Of a stretch of 64,000 nt of DNA, positions 38,049 through 48,637 are shown piece by piece. The notes beneath the pieces are model-generated. The model worked only from the letters and a program-made list of their open reading frames with translations, was not told the DNA's origin and searched no databases. The position numbers were made by a program, and so were the translations under genes. The stretch covers positions 62,001-126,000 of the forward strand of contig CAVVDM010000011.1 in the NCBI GenBank assembly GCA_963746885.1, read 5' to 3'. The DNA comes from DATARH01 sp963746885 (GTDB lineage: Bacteria > Pseudomonadota > Alphaproteobacteria > ATCC43930 > CGMCC-115725). How positions within the stretch are numbered: the first letter of the stretch is position 1; each line of letters opens with the position of its first letter.

Positions 38049-38990
38049 CTATGTCCGACGGGTCAACAGGAAATGGTCAATAAAATGACGCGAGCAGCGC
38101 AACAAACTTTCCGAAAATTGCTCGGCGAGTAGCAGATCGGCGATCATCTGGTGACGGAACCAGGTTGTCTGCCGCTTGGCGTAGCGCCTTGTCGCGCGTT
38201 GCGCGAGCAGGATCGCCGCGTCGAGCGTGAGCGCGCCCCGCAGGTGTCCCAGCAATTCCGGGATTCCGACCCCCTTCATCGCCGGCAAGTCGGCCGCGAG
38301 CCCGCGCGCTGCCAGCGCTGCCGCTTCGTCAAGGCCGCCCTGCGCGATCATTGCCGAAAAGCGGGCATCACAGGCGGCGTAAAGCGCATCACGCGGCGGC
38401 ATCAGCAGGATGCTGGCGAAGCGGTACGGCGACTTCGTCTCCTTTCCCGCCTGCCATTCGTGGAGCGGCAAGCCGGTCGCGCGCACAACCTCGAAGGCGC
38501 GCGTCAGGCGCTGGCGGTCGCCTGCCGGCAGGCGGTTCGCCGCGATCGGATCGAATGGCGCAAGCCGCTGGCGGAACGCCGGACCGCCCAGTGTGTCATA
38601 CAGCTCGGCCGCCTCCGCACGGATCGCCGCCGGCACTTCCGGGATTGCCGCAAGCCCGTGCTGCAGCGCGCGCAGATAGAGCCCGGTGCCGCCGACGACG
38701 ATCGGGAGACGACCGGCCGCATGGGCAGCGGCGATCTCGGCAAGAGCCAATTCGCGCCACTGCCCGACCGAGCCGCGCTCAGCGGCGTCGAGGATTCCAT
38801 AGAGGCGGTGCGGTGCCGCCGCCATGGCTGCCGCATTGGGCTGCGCCGAGAGGATCGGGAGATCGCGATAGATCTGCTGGCTGTCGGCGTTGATGATCGT
38901 GCCCCCGAACGCCGCCGCCAGTCCGAGCGCCAGCGCCGATTTGCCGCTCGCGGTCGGCCCGGCGATGATGATGACGGGAGCGCCTTCTAA
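38049..38990 (-). CDS. miaA: tRNA dimethylallyltransferase
   Basis: MiaA adds the isopentenyl group to A37 of tRNAs that read U-starting codons. The P-loop is IIIAGPTASGKSAL, followed by IINADSQQIYRDL, VGGTGLYLRAL, AFEVVRATG and RATRRYAKRQTTWFR at the C-terminus. About 310 residues is normal. The start is unclear: no ATG, GTG or TTG occurs in frame for over 20 codons before the P-loop, and the coordinate given is an arbitrary codon about 8 residues before AGPTASGKS. A small indel near 38990-39010 could hide the true start. It is divergent from serB. Confidence 0.88.
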   Translation of the reverse strand, partial: LEGAPVIIIAGPTASGKSALALGLAAAFGGTIINADSQQIYRDLPILSAQPNAAAMAAAPHRLYGILDAAERGSVGQWRELALAEIAAAHAAGRLPIVVGGTGLYLRALQHGLAAIPEVPAAIRAEAAELYDTLGGPAFRQRLAPFDPIAANRLPAGDRQRLTRAFEVVRATGLPLHEWQAGKETKSPYRFASILLMPPRDALYAACDARFSAMIAQGGLDEAAALAARGLAADLPAMKGVGIPELLGHLRGALTLDAAILLAQRATRRYAKRQTTWFRHQMIADLLLAEQFSESLLRCSRHFIDHFLLTRRT

Positions 38991-39062
38991 CGGGTTACCA
39001 GGAGAGGGCCGATCCGCGGGTTGTTCCGAACGGCGGCCGTGGGCGTTGATGGAGATTGCGGA

Positions 39063-39950
39063 GTGAGCCTTGTCGTAACCCTGATCGCCGGGCCGCGCGC
39101 TGGAGGGGGCTTGGCCAGCGTGGTGGATGCTCTGGCGTCGGAATTGCCGCTGACCCGCGCCGCCGATTGGCTGGCGCCAGGCGAGGCCTGCGACCTCGCG
39201 CTGGCTGACGGTGACGCCGCAGCCGCCGAGCGCGCTGCCCGGCGGGCGATCGGCAGCGCCCCGATCGATGTGCTCGTTCAACTCGCGGCTGGCAGACGCA
39301 AGCGGGTGCTCGTCGCCGACCTCGAATCGACAATCATCGAGAATGAGATGCTCGACGAACTGGCCGAGTTCGTCGGGCTGCGCGCCCACGTCGCGGCGAT
39401 CACGCGGCGGGCGATGAATGGCGAACTCGATTTCGCTGCCGCGCTGGCCGAGCGGGTTGCGCTGCTGAAAGGCCTGCCGGAAGCCGTGCTCGACGAGGCA
39501 GCCGCGCGCATCCGCCTGATGCCCGGCGCGCGAGCGTTGATCGCGACGTCGCGCGCGGCCGGGGTGCGCACGGCGCTGGTCTCGGGCGGCTTCACCGTGT
39601 TTGCCGAGCGGGTCGCGACCGAGCTCGGATTTGACCGCGTTGTCGCCAATCGCCTCGACATCGCCGACGGCCGGATCGCCGGAACCGTGCGCGCGCCGAT
39701 CGTGACCCGCGACACCAAGCGCGACACGCTTGACGCTCTCGCGGCGGAGTGCGGCGTCGCGCGATCGGCGACGCTCGCGATCGGCGACGGCGCCAATGAT
39801 CTGGCAATGCTGACGGTAGCCGGGCTCGGCGTCGCGTTCCGTGCCAAGCCCGCCGTCGCCGCCGCCGCGCGCTGGCGCATCGACCATGCCGACCTGACGG
39901 CGCTCCTCTACGCCCAGGGGTATCGCGCCGGGGACATCGTCATAGGGTGA
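39063..39950 (+). CDS. serB: Phosphoserine phosphatase (HAD family)
   Basis: SerB makes serine from phosphoserine. The 295-residue protein has an N-terminal regulatory-type domain (LVVTLIAGPRAGG) and then a HAD phosphatase. The first HAD motif reads VADLESTIIENEMLDELAE, with glutamate where most SerB enzymes have the second aspartate of D-x-D. Later motifs are ALVSGGFTVFAERVA and GDGANDLAMLTVAGLGVAFRAKP, as expected. A GTG at 39063 is chosen because GGAG lies 8 bases before it. It is convergent with degP. Confidence 0.85.
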   Translation: MSLVVTLIAGPRAGGGLASVVDALASELPLTRAADWLAPGEACDLALADGDAAAAERAARRAIGSAPIDVLVQLAAGRRKRVLVADLESTIIENEMLDELAEFVGLRAHVAAITRRAMNGELDFAAALAERVALLKGLPEAVLDEAAARIRLMPGARALIATSRAAGVRTALVSGGFTVFAERVATELGFDRVVANRLDIADGRIAGTVRAPIVTRDTKRDTLDALAAECGVARSATLAIGDGANDLAMLTVAGLGVAFRAKPAVAAAARWRIDHADLTALLYAQGYRAGDIVIG

Positions 39951-39970
39951 GGCGTGGCCCGCCGGCACCC

Positions 39971-41470
39971 TCAGCTCTGATCGAGACGCAACGCGATGAA
40001 GCGCAAATCGCCCTGACGCTCGACCAGCAGCAGGATCGACTTGCGGCCGGCGCGCTTGGCGTCGTCAATCTTGCCGGCGACCTGGCGGGTGCTTTTGATC
40101 TCCTCCTGCGAGGCTTCCATGATCACGTCGCCCGGCTTCAGCCCCTTCTCGGCGGCCGGGCTGTCCTTGACGACGGCGACGACGACAACCCCCTTGTTGT
40201 CGGTCAGCGAGAATTTGTCCTTAAGCTCGGGCGTTATGTTGGACAGCGTCAGACCGAGCGTCGTTACCGGTGCATCCTCGCTCGGGCGCTTGGCTTTGGG
40301 CGGCTCCTTGGCGGCCACCTTTTCGGTTTCGTCGAGCTTGCCGAGCTTGATCTGCAGCGTCTTTTCCTCGCGCTTGCGCCACACCGTCACCGGCACAACC
40401 TTGCCGACCCGCGCCTCGGCGACAAGGCGCGGCAGGTGGCGCATGTCGGTGACCGGCTTGCCATCGAAGGTGAGGATCACATCGCCCGGCAGAATGCCGC
40501 CGGTTTGGGCCGGGCCGTTATCGTTGACGCTGGCGACGAGGGCGCCGCGTGGCTTGTTGAGCCCAAGACTCTCGGCGATTTCGTCGGTGACCGCCTGGAT
40601 GCGTACGCCGAGCCAGCCGCGGTGGACGGCGTGATCGGGCTCGCGGATCAGCTCGGCAACGACCTCTTTGGCGAGGTCGGAGGGGATCGCAAAGCCGATG
40701 CCGATCGAGCCGCCGGAGGGCGAGTAGATCGCGGTGTTGATGCCGATGACCTGACCGTCCATGTTGAACATCGGACCGCCGGAATTGCCCCGGTTGATCG
40801 CCGCGTCGGTCTGCAGGAAGTCGTCGTAGGGCCCTGAATTGATATCCCGTTGGCGTGCCGAGAGGATGCCGGCGGTGACGCTGCCGCCAAGGCCGAACGG
40901 GTTGCCGATCGCCAGCACCCAATCGCCGACCCGCGCCTTGTCGCTGTCGCCCCAGGTCGCGGCGACCAGCTTCTCGCTGGTTTTCACCTTGAGCACCGCA
41001 ACGTCGGTCTTGGTGTCGCGCCCGACGAGTTCGGCCTTAAGGCTGGTATTGTCGTGCAGGATCACGGTGATCTCGTCGGCGTCGGCGATCACGTGGTTGT
41101 TGGTGACAATGTAGCCGGCCGCGTCGATCACAAAGCCGGAGCCGAGCGAGGTCGCCTTGCGGGGCCGCAGCGTGGGATGGTCACCGTTCTGCCCGTTATG
41201 GTCGAAAAAATCCTTGAAGAACTCCTCGAACGGCGAGCCGGGCGGAAAATGCGGCCGCGCCGGGGTAGGCTCCTCGCTGTGCTGTTCCGGCTTTACGGTT
41301 TGCGTCGTGGAAATGTTGACGACGGACGGCAATAGCTTTTCGGCAAGGTCGGCAAACCCGTCGGGCGCAGGCCGCGCCCAGGCAGGCACCATTCCGACCG
41401 GCATCGCGAGCAGCAATGCGAAAACCGCAACGGCGGCCGAGCGCCGCGTTTTTGATGAAAGCAACGACAC
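39971..41470 (-). CDS. degP: DegP/HtrA-family periplasmic serine protease
   Basis: This 499-residue envelope protease/chaperone has a signal peptide (AVAVFALLLAMPVGMVPAWA). The trypsin-like domain carries the triad H (VTNNHVIADADE), D (KTDVAVLKV) and S (INRGNSGGPMFN). Two PDZ domains follow, at about 285-370 and 400-490. The GTG at 41468-41470 has GAGGAG nearby and gives a normal signal peptide; an upstream ATG would add a cysteine-rich lead. It lies downstream of DUF2065 and hflC on the same strand, a common grouping in this class. Confidence 0.93.
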   Translation of the reverse strand: MSLLSSKTRRSAAVAVFALLLAMPVGMVPAWARPAPDGFADLAEKLLPSVVNISTTQTVKPEQHSEEPTPARPHFPPGSPFEEFFKDFFDHNGQNGDHPTLRPRKATSLGSGFVIDAAGYIVTNNHVIADADEITVILHDNTSLKAELVGRDTKTDVAVLKVKTSEKLVAATWGDSDKARVGDWVLAIGNPFGLGGSVTAGILSARQRDINSGPYDDFLQTDAAINRGNSGGPMFNMDGQVIGINTAIYSPSGGSIGIGFAIPSDLAKEVVAELIREPDHAVHRGWLGVRIQAVTDEIAESLGLNKPRGALVASVNDNGPAQTGGILPGDVILTFDGKPVTDMRHLPRLVAEARVGKVVPVTVWRKREEKTLQIKLGKLDETEKVAAKEPPKAKRPSEDAPVTTLGLTLSNITPELKDKFSLTDNKGVVVVAVVKDSPAAEKGLKPGDVIMEASQEEIKSTRQVAGKIDDAKRAGRKSILLLVERQGDLRFIALRLDQS

Positions 41471-41674
41471 GTTGGTCCACTCCTCGCAGCAGATCCCGAG
41501 CCGCGCTCGGATTACCATGGCTCAGGCAGGCCCTCGCGGGGCTTAATGCCAACCCTGCGGCCGTCTCCGACCCGCCACCGCCACTCTGCCGTGGCGCGGG
41601 ACATTACGGGAGAACCGGCCGCTAAGCCAGATCCCTTCGCAGCCGCGTCGCGCATATGCGATGTCGGCGCCGTG

Positions 41675-41860
41675 TCAGTGCCGCAGCAGCCAGACGAACA
41701 CCACGCCGATCGCGGCAACCAGCAATCCGGCAGCCCGCAGCAGTTGCGGCGGCACCGTCATCGCCTGCGCGGCGACCTGCTTCATCCCGTCCGGAAACAA
41801 CGCATAAAGGATGCCCTCGATCACCAGAACGAGGGCAAGCCCGGTCCCCAGGTCGCGCAT
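41675..41860 (-). CDS. DUF2065 family small membrane protein
   Basis: This 61-residue protein has two hydrophobic helices (LALVLVIEGILYALFP and LLVAAIGVVFVWLL) joined by a short loop with the PDGMKQ motif. This is the DUF2065 family, which sits next to hflC and degP in many proteobacteria. Its function is unknown, presumably related to the HflKC membrane complex by position. hflC ends 73 bases upstream. Confidence 0.88.
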   Translation of the reverse strand: MRDLGTGLALVLVIEGILYALFPDGMKQVAAQAMTVPPQLLRAAGLLVAAIGVVFVWLLRH

Positions 41861-41933
41861 TATCCGCGCTGGGGTGCGCCGCGCCGGACCGCCGCCGTGC
41901 CGCCAATCGTCCCCAGGCTAGAGCGCTTCCGGC

Positions 41934-42872
41934 TCAAGGCCGTTGGGCTCCCCGCGGCGCGGCGGAACTCGGCTCCGGTGTGGCCGATGAGGTCGACGGT
42001 GCCGCCGCCCCCTGCCAGCCGCCGAAATACCGGAAGAAATTGCCCTCGGGCGTCAGCACGAACGAGGTGTCCTTGCCGCTGAGCGCGTCGCGATACGCCT
42101 GCAGCGAGCGATAGAACGCGAAGAACTTCTTGTCCTGGCCGAAGGCATCGCCATAGGTCTTGACCGCCTGTGCATCGCCCTCGCCGCGCACCTTCTGCGC
42201 ATCGCGCTGCGCTTCGGCGAGGATCACGGTGCGCTCGCGCTCGGCGTTGGCGCGCACCGTCTGGGCCGCCTCGGCGCCCTCGCCGCGATACTGCTGCGCC
42301 TGCTGCTCGCGCTCGGATTTCATTCGGGCATAGATCGCTTCGCTGTTTTCCTCGGGCAGGTCGGCGCGGCGCAGCCGCACATCGACGACCGTGATGCCGA
42401 ACGGCTTCGCCTCCTGGGCGACCTCGTCGCGGATCTGCAGCATAATCGCGGCGCGCTTTTCCGACAGGATATCGGACAGGGTGACGTTGCCGAGGACGCG
42501 TCGCAGGCTGCCGGTAACGAGCGCGGACAACCGGGCGCGCACGCCCGCCTCCGAGCCGACCGTTTGGTAGAACAGCAGCGGGTTTGTGATGCGATAGCGT
42601 GTATAGGTGTCGGCGACCAGCCGTTTCTGGTCGGAGACGATGACCTCCTCGGGCGGCGGCTCGAAATCGAGCACCCGCTTGTCGTAGTAGATCACGTTTT
42701 CGATGAACGGCCGCTTCATCTCCAGCCCCGGCGCGCGGATCACCCGCCGGACCTGGCCGAGTTGCAGCACCAGGGCCTGCTCGGTCTGATCAACGATGAA
42801 GAACGAACTCGTCACCAGCACGCCGACAACGATCAGCAGGACGCCGAAAACGGCAAGCAGCCGGTGACTCAT
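41934..42872 (-). CDS. hflC: HflC, FtsH-modulating SPFH protein
   Basis: HflC forms with HflK a large inner-membrane cage around the FtsH protease. The 312-residue product has one N-terminal membrane helix (LLAVFGVLLIVVGVLVTSSF), the SPFH domain (FIVDQTEQALVLQLGQV) and a helical region rich in alanine and glutamate. It ends FFRYFGGWQG plus an alanine/serine/proline tail. Its start overlaps the hflK stop (ATGA). Confidence 0.95.
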   Translation of the reverse strand: MSHRLLAVFGVLLIVVGVLVTSSFFIVDQTEQALVLQLGQVRRVIRAPGLEMKRPFIENVIYYDKRVLDFEPPPEEVIVSDQKRLVADTYTRYRITNPLLFYQTVGSEAGVRARLSALVTGSLRRVLGNVTLSDILSEKRAAIMLQIRDEVAQEAKPFGITVVDVRLRRADLPEENSEAIYARMKSEREQQAQQYRGEGAEAAQTVRANAERERTVILAEAQRDAQKVRGEGDAQAVKTYGDAFGQDKKFFAFYRSLQAYRDALSGKDTSFVLTPEGNFFRYFGGWQGAAAPSTSSATPEPSSAAPRGAQRP

Positions 42873-44062
42873 TGCCGTCCACCGATCAATGGCTGCACAC
42901 CGCCCGGAGCGGGTGGCGTCGCTGTGTGCGGGGGGACAACGGTCGGGCTCGGGCCCATCAGAGCCGGCAGCGGCAGATAGGGCAACACCCCGCTTTGCCC
43001 CCCGGCGGACTTGTCGATGATGATCTTTCGGCTGTTCTTCAGGATCTGTTCCATCGTCTCGATATAGAGGCGCTGCAAGGTGACGTCCTGCGCCGCCTTG
43101 TAGGCCTTGTACACTTCGAGGAAGCGCTCCGCGTCGCCTGTCGCGCGGGCAGTGATCTCGGCGCGATAGGCCTCCGCCTCCTGGCGGATGCGCACCGCAT
43201 CGCCGCGCGCCCGCGGCAGGATGCCGTTGCGGTAGGCTTCCGCCTCGTTGCGCAGGCGCGCGCGATCGGCGAGTGCGCGCTGCACGTCGCGGAAGGCGTC
43301 GATGACCGGGGCCGGCGGATCGACCTTGGCCAGCTGCACCTGGGTGATCTCGATTCCGGCGCCGTACGAATCGAGGATGCTCTGCAACAGCTTTTCCGTA
43401 TCGGATTCGATCTTGCCGCGGCCCTCCGCCAGCGCTTGCGCGATCGGCGTCTGGCCGACGATCTCGCGCATCGCGCTCTCGGCAGCAGATTTCACGGTCG
43501 CGGCCGGCGAGCGAATGTTGAACAGGTAGGACCGGGCATCCCTGATGACCCAGAACACCGTAAAGTTGATGTCGACGATGTTCTCATCGCCGGTCAGCAT
43601 CAGCGCTTCTTTCGGCAGCTGCGCAGCCGCGCTCGATTGCGTTTCGTTCGAGCGGTAGCCGATCTCGGTGCGGTTGATCCGGGTGACCTTGGGCAGCAGC
43701 ACCGACTCGATCGGCGACGGCAGGTGATAGTTCAGTCCGGGCTGGGTGGTGCGGTTGTAGGCGCCGAAGCGCAGCACGATGCCAACTTCGTCCGGCAACA
43801 CCCGGTAAAAACCGCTCGCCAGCCACAGCACGACGATCGCGATGACCACGACGGCGATGCCGGTGCCGGCGCCGAAGCCGCCGGGGAAGGCGCGGCGCAG
43901 GCGGTCCTGGCCGCGACGCAGCAATTCTTCGAGGTTGGGCGGCTGCGGTCCGCGCGGGCCGCCGGAGCCCGGCCCGTTGCCGCGCCCACTGCCCCACGGG
44001 CTGCCGCCACCGCCGCGAGGTCCGGTGCCCCACGGGCCGCCGCCCTCACTCTTCCAGATCAT
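42869..44062 (-). CDS. hflK: HflK, FtsH-modulating SPFH protein
   Basis: The 397-residue product starts with a glycine/proline-rich tail (MIWKSEGGGPWGTGPRGGGG) typical of HflK. It then has one membrane helix (VVVIAIVVLWLASGFY), the SPFH domain (VLPDEVGIVLRFGAYNRTTQ) and a long helical part with IVGQTPIAQALAEGRGKIE. The start MIWKSEGG is the family's own start. It is divergent from the mrp gene, with 173 bases between. Confidence 0.95.
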   Translation of the reverse strand: MIWKSEGGGPWGTGPRGGGGSPWGSGRGNGPGSGGPRGPQPPNLEELLRRGQDRLRRAFPGGFGAGTGIAVVVIAIVVLWLASGFYRVLPDEVGIVLRFGAYNRTTQPGLNYHLPSPIESVLLPKVTRINRTEIGYRSNETQSSAAAQLPKEALMLTGDENIVDINFTVFWVIRDARSYLFNIRSPAATVKSAAESAMREIVGQTPIAQALAEGRGKIESDTEKLLQSILDSYGAGIEITQVQLAKVDPPAPVIDAFRDVQRALADRARLRNEAEAYRNGILPRARGDAVRIRQEAEAYRAEITARATGDAERFLEVYKAYKAAQDVTLQRLYIETMEQILKNSRKIIIDKSAGGQSGVLPYLPLPALMGPSPTVVPPHTATPPAPGGVQPLIGGRQ

Positions 44063-44235
44063 TCCTCTCGAACCTTTCCGCGGCGGCGATCGCACCGCGC
44101 TCTATCGCCGTGCTGTGGCCGCGAGGATGCCGACACCAGGCAGTTGCCGATAGAGGGCGCGCGCGGCAGGTGTTGTCAAGTGCTGGCGGCACGCCTAAAT
44201 GCCGTCGGTTCCCCTCCGCCGCGCGCGAGCATGAC

Positions 44236-45363
<1,128 letters not shown>

Positions 45364-45384
45364 GCGGAGTTCGCAGCCGGAGAT

Positions 45385-45413
45385 GCCCTCACCCACTGCA
45401 CGCGGATGAGGGC
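45385..45413. terminator. Possible bidirectional terminator hairpin between mrp and the hydrolase gene
   Basis: GCCCTCA (45385-45391) pairs with TGAGGGC (45407-45413) across a 15-base loop in the 79-base gap between two convergent genes. The stem is short and no strong T-run follows, so this is a weak call. Confidence 0.35.
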
Positions 45414-45442
45414 ACAGCGCCCCGACGGCGGCGCGGGTCCGC

Positions 45443-46219
45443 CTAGGCCCGCAGATGCTTGTCGAAATACATCAGGATGTCGCCCCACAGCTGGAAGGCG
45501 GGACCCTCGCGATAGGTTGGCCGGTAGTCGGCGAGGAAGGCGTGCCCGGCGCCGCCATAGATCTTCGTGGTCACGTCCTTGCCGGCCGCTTGGGCACGCT
45601 TTTTCAGCTCGGCCTCAAGCTCGGGGGCCGGGTTCTGGTCTTCCACGCCGAACACGCCGAACAGCGGGCAATGCAGCTGCGGGACCATGTCGAGCGGCGC
45701 CTTCGGGCGCGCCGCGTTGGTCTCGGCATCCGGCGTGGCGCGGTGGATGAAGCCGCCCCAGCAATCGATCGCCGCATCGACCTTGGCGCTGCTGCACGCG
45801 AACAGCAGCGTGTGCCGGCCGCCCGAGCAGAAGCCGATCGCACCGACCTTGCCGGTCGCCCCGGGCAGGCCGCGCAGACAATCGGCCGCCGCTTCGAGGT
45901 CCTGCACAGCCTCGCTGTCGGGCAGACCGAACATGACCGGGCGCACGTCGTCCATATTGTCCGGATTTTTCGGTGCGCCGCGCCGCCAGTAGAGCGCCGG
46001 CGCCACCGCGTTGTAGCCGATATTGGCGAAGCGCCGCGCCAGGTCGCAGATGTGGTCGACCAGGCCGAAGGCTTCCTGGATCACGACGATGCCCGGATAG
46101 TTGCCGGGCTGGTTGGGGGTCGCGAGATAGGCTGCAATGTGGCCGCCGCCGCTCGGCAGCGAAATGACCCCGCCCTTGATGCGGCTGGTGTCGGTGACGA
46201 CACCGGGTACGTTCGCCAT
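45443..46219 (-). CDS. Dienelactone hydrolase family protein
   Basis: This 258-residue alpha/beta hydrolase shows the dienelactone hydrolase signature: the GFCSGGRH nucleophile elbow with cysteine in place of serine, a VFGVEDQN strand supplying the aspartate and GAGHAFLADY with the histidine. GGAGGAAG precedes the ATG at 46217-46219. It is divergent from the TauD-like gene, 120 bases apart. The substrate is unknown; many such proteins are general esterases. Confidence 0.88.
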   Translation of the reverse strand: MANVPGVVTDTSRIKGGVISLPSGGGHIAAYLATPNQPGNYPGIVVIQEAFGLVDHICDLARRFANIGYNAVAPALYWRRGAPKNPDNMDDVRPVMFGLPDSEAVQDLEAAADCLRGLPGATGKVGAIGFCSGGRHTLLFACSSAKVDAAIDCWGGFIHRATPDAETNAARPKAPLDMVPQLHCPLFGVFGVEDQNPAPELEAELKKRAQAAGKDVTTKIYGGAGHAFLADYRPTYREGPAFQLWGDILMYFDKHLRA

Positions 46220-46339
46220 GGGCTTCCTCCATTGTTTGATTGCGATTGCGATCATAGGCGGGCACGGCCGCTCGGGCGATAGCGGATGACGCGCGCCCGA
46301 TTGCGCGGTAAGGAAAAGCACCGGATCGGAGGAGGTATC

Positions 46340-47392
46340 ATGTCAGTGTCACCGCCGCGCCCGCTGGTCGATGGCGCCTCGGCCTGGATCGGCCGCGAGC
46401 TGCGCTCCCGCGAGGGCGAATGGATCTACCAGCTGTCGGCGGCGGAAATCGCCGAGATCGAGGCGGCGACGGCGGCCGTCCGCGGTCGCGACCTTGCCGA
46501 GATCCAACGGGCCGATTTCCCGCTCCCAACCCTGGGCCCGGCGCTCGACCGGCTGCGCGAGGAGATCCTCAACGGCCGCGGCTTCGTGCTGATGCGCGGG
46601 CTGCCGGTCGAGGGAAGGCCGGTTGCCGACAGCGCCGCCGCCTATTGGGGCATCGGCACCTATTTGGGCAACGGTCGCTCGCAGAACGCCAAGGGGCACC
46701 TGCTCGGCCATGTCCGCGATCTCGGCATGTCTACCAGCAACCCCAATGTGCGGACCTATCAGACGACTGAGCGGCAATATTTCCACACCGATTCCTGCGA
46801 TATCGTCGGCCTGCTGTGCCTGAAGACCGCGAAGTCGGGTGGGCTCTCCTCGATCACCAGCTCGATGGCGATCTACAACGCGATGGCGGCGCGCCGCCCG
46901 GACCTGCTGCAGCGCCTGTTCCAGCCCTTCCCGACCGACCGCCGCGGCGAGGTGCCGGAAGGCAAGAAGCCGTATTTCGAGATCCCGGTCTATAACGACT
47001 ACGCTGGCCACCTCTCGGTGATCTATGCGCGGCCCTACATCCACTCGGGCCAGCGCTTCCCCGACGCGCGGCGGCTGACGCCGGAGGACATCGAGGCGCT
47101 CGACCTGTTCGACGATCTCGCCAACGACGCCGATTTGCGGCTCGACATGCAACTCCGCCCCGGCGATATGCAGTTTCTCCACAACCACACGATCCTGCAC
47201 GACCGCACCGCGTTCGAGGATTGGCCCGAGCCGGAGCGCAAGCGCCACCTGTTGCGCCTGTGGCTTGCCGCGCCGGGCGCCCGGCCATTGCCGCCGGTCT
47301 ATGCCGAGCGCTATGGCAGCGTCACGGTCGGCGACCGCGGCGGCATCATCTGTCCCAGCACCCGCCTCCACGCCCCGCTCGAGCCGGTTTGA
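46340..47392 (+). CDS. TauD/TfdA-family Fe(II)/2-oxoglutarate-dependent dioxygenase
   Basis: This 350-residue oxygenase has the iron ligands H-x-D in YFHTDSCDIVGLL and the distal histidine in FLHNHTILHDRTAFED. An arginine follows in RKRHLLRLWL for 2-oxoglutarate. RGLPVEGRP and TAKSGGLSSITSS also match the TauD-like group. GGAGGTATC precedes the ATG at 46340, which decides the start. The substrate is unknown; this subgroup often stands beside hydrolases, as here. Confidence 0.88.
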   Translation: MSVSPPRPLVDGASAWIGRELRSREGEWIYQLSAAEIAEIEAATAAVRGRDLAEIQRADFPLPTLGPALDRLREEILNGRGFVLMRGLPVEGRPVADSAAAYWGIGTYLGNGRSQNAKGHLLGHVRDLGMSTSNPNVRTYQTTERQYFHTDSCDIVGLLCLKTAKSGGLSSITSSMAIYNAMAARRPDLLQRLFQPFPTDRRGEVPEGKKPYFEIPVYNDYAGHLSVIYARPYIHSGQRFPDARRLTPEDIEALDLFDDLANDADLRLDMQLRPGDMQFLHNHTILHDRTAFEDWPEPERKRHLLRLWLAAPGARPLPPVYAERYGSVTVGDRGGIICPSTRLHAPLEPV

Positions 47393-47416
47393 GGCGCCGC
47401 CACGGGAGCTGCCGGA

Positions 47417-48034
47417 TCAGTGCTTCGGCGGCTTGAGCCTGAGCCCCAACAGCGGCGCGACAGCCTGCGCCGGCAGCTTTGAATAGCCGGGCGGCGGCTC
47501 GAACAGCACCGCCGGCTGCGGCCCGATCCGCACATGGCTCAATTCCCAGCGGATCGTCGCGACCTTGCCCTTGTGCCCGGTGAAGGTCCCGGCGAGCTTC
47601 ATCGGGATGCCGTCACCGCTGAGCCACAGCGTGCCTCGCGCATGGCCTTCCGGCACGGTCTCGTCGATCGCATACTCGGTCGTGGCAATGCCGTTGACGG
47701 CCTGATGGCCGATCGGGTGCCGGGTGAGCGCCGACCAGCGCAGCACGCGCAGTTCCGGCGGCATCACAAACTCAACGACGGTCTTGAGCTGCGCCAGCAC
47801 GATTTCGGCAACCGGGCTGTCGGCGCGCAGCAGAAACACTGGACGGAAGGCCTCGATGCGCTGCTCGTGGCGCTCCTCGCCCGGCATGGCCCAGATCTTG
47901 CCATTGTAGCTATGCCCGTTGATGACCAGGACGCGGTCGGCGGTAAAGCCAACACGCGCCTCGCCCAGCGTCGCGGCGCGAGCCGCCGAGGGGATCAGCA
48001 ACAGGCAGAGGAGACCATATCGAAGCATGCGCAT
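47417..48034 (-). CDS. Secreted protein of unknown function
   Basis: This 205-residue protein has a clear signal peptide (MLRYGLLCLLLIPSAARA). The mature part is beta-rich, with GFTADRVLVINGHSYNGKIW, GIATTEYAIDETVPEGHARG and GTLWLSGDGIPMKLAGTF, a pattern like LolA/DUF4412-type proteins that bind lipids or sit in the periplasm. The ATG at 48032-48034 gives the best signal peptide. Function cannot be assigned. It is divergent from the RidA gene. Confidence 0.7.
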   Translation of the reverse strand: MRMLRYGLLCLLLIPSAARAATLGEARVGFTADRVLVINGHSYNGKIWAMPGEERHEQRIEAFRPVFLLRADSPVAEIVLAQLKTVVEFVMPPELRVLRWSALTRHPIGHQAVNGIATTEYAIDETVPEGHARGTLWLSGDGIPMKLAGTFTGHKGKVATIRWELSHVRIGPQPAVLFEPPPGYSKLPAQAVAPLLGLRLKPPKH

Positions 48035-48156
48035 ATGACTCGTCCTAGAAAGCGAATGCGGCGGTTTCGCGGCGGGGCTCATGCGCAAACAATAGTCATT
48101 GCGACGAGCGCGGCGACGACGCAATCTCGCAAGGCGAGCAGAGGGGAAGGCACGCA

Positions 48157-48624
48157 ATGAACGGAAGCATCGCGGCGCGGCTCACGGAGTTCGGCATCGA
48201 ATTGCCACAACCCGGCGCGCCGGTGGCGAATTACGTGCCGTACGCGGTGTGTGGCAATCTCGTCTTTATTGCCGGTCAGATCTGCCAGTGGAACGGCGAA
48301 ATCCGTTTTGTCGGCAAGCTCGGCGCCGGAATTAGCGTTGACCAGGGGCGCGAGGCGGCGCGGTTGTGCGCCCTCAACATCCTGGCGCATCTGCGGGTCG
48401 CCTGCGGTGGCGATCTCGACCGGGTGCGGCGCTGCGCGCAATTGCGCGGCTTCGTCAACTGCACGCCCGACTTCACCGACATGCCGCTTGTGGTCAATGG
48501 CGCCTCCGACCTGATGGTCGAGGTGCTGGGCGATTCTGGGCGGCACGCGCGCGCCGCGGTCGGGGTCAGTTCGCTGCCGGCCGGCGTCGCGGTCGAGGTC
48601 GAAGCGATTTTCGAGATCGGCTGA
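48157..48624 (+). CDS. RidA/YjgF-family enamine/imine deaminase-like protein
   Basis: This 155-residue protein is of the longer bacterial RidA type: a GIELPQPGAPVANYVPYAVC start, VFIAGQICQWNGEIRFVGKL, CALNILAHLRVACG and GASDLMVEVLGDSGRHARAAVG. The last block keeps the conserved arginine used by RidA (GRHARAAVGVSSLP). It lies 13 bases before the GNAT gene and shares its strand. Confidence 0.9.
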   Translation: MNGSIAARLTEFGIELPQPGAPVANYVPYAVCGNLVFIAGQICQWNGEIRFVGKLGAGISVDQGREAARLCALNILAHLRVACGGDLDRVRRCAQLRGFVNCTPDFTDMPLVVNGASDLMVEVLGDSGRHARAAVGVSSLPAGVAVEVEAIFEIG

Positions 48625-48637
48625 GCCGGCGGCAACG

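Noticed and set aside
38991..39968. Long minus-strand frame extending miaA across serB
   Set aside because: The extra 320 codons are antisense to serB and match nothing; serB has full HAD motifs and a ribosome site.
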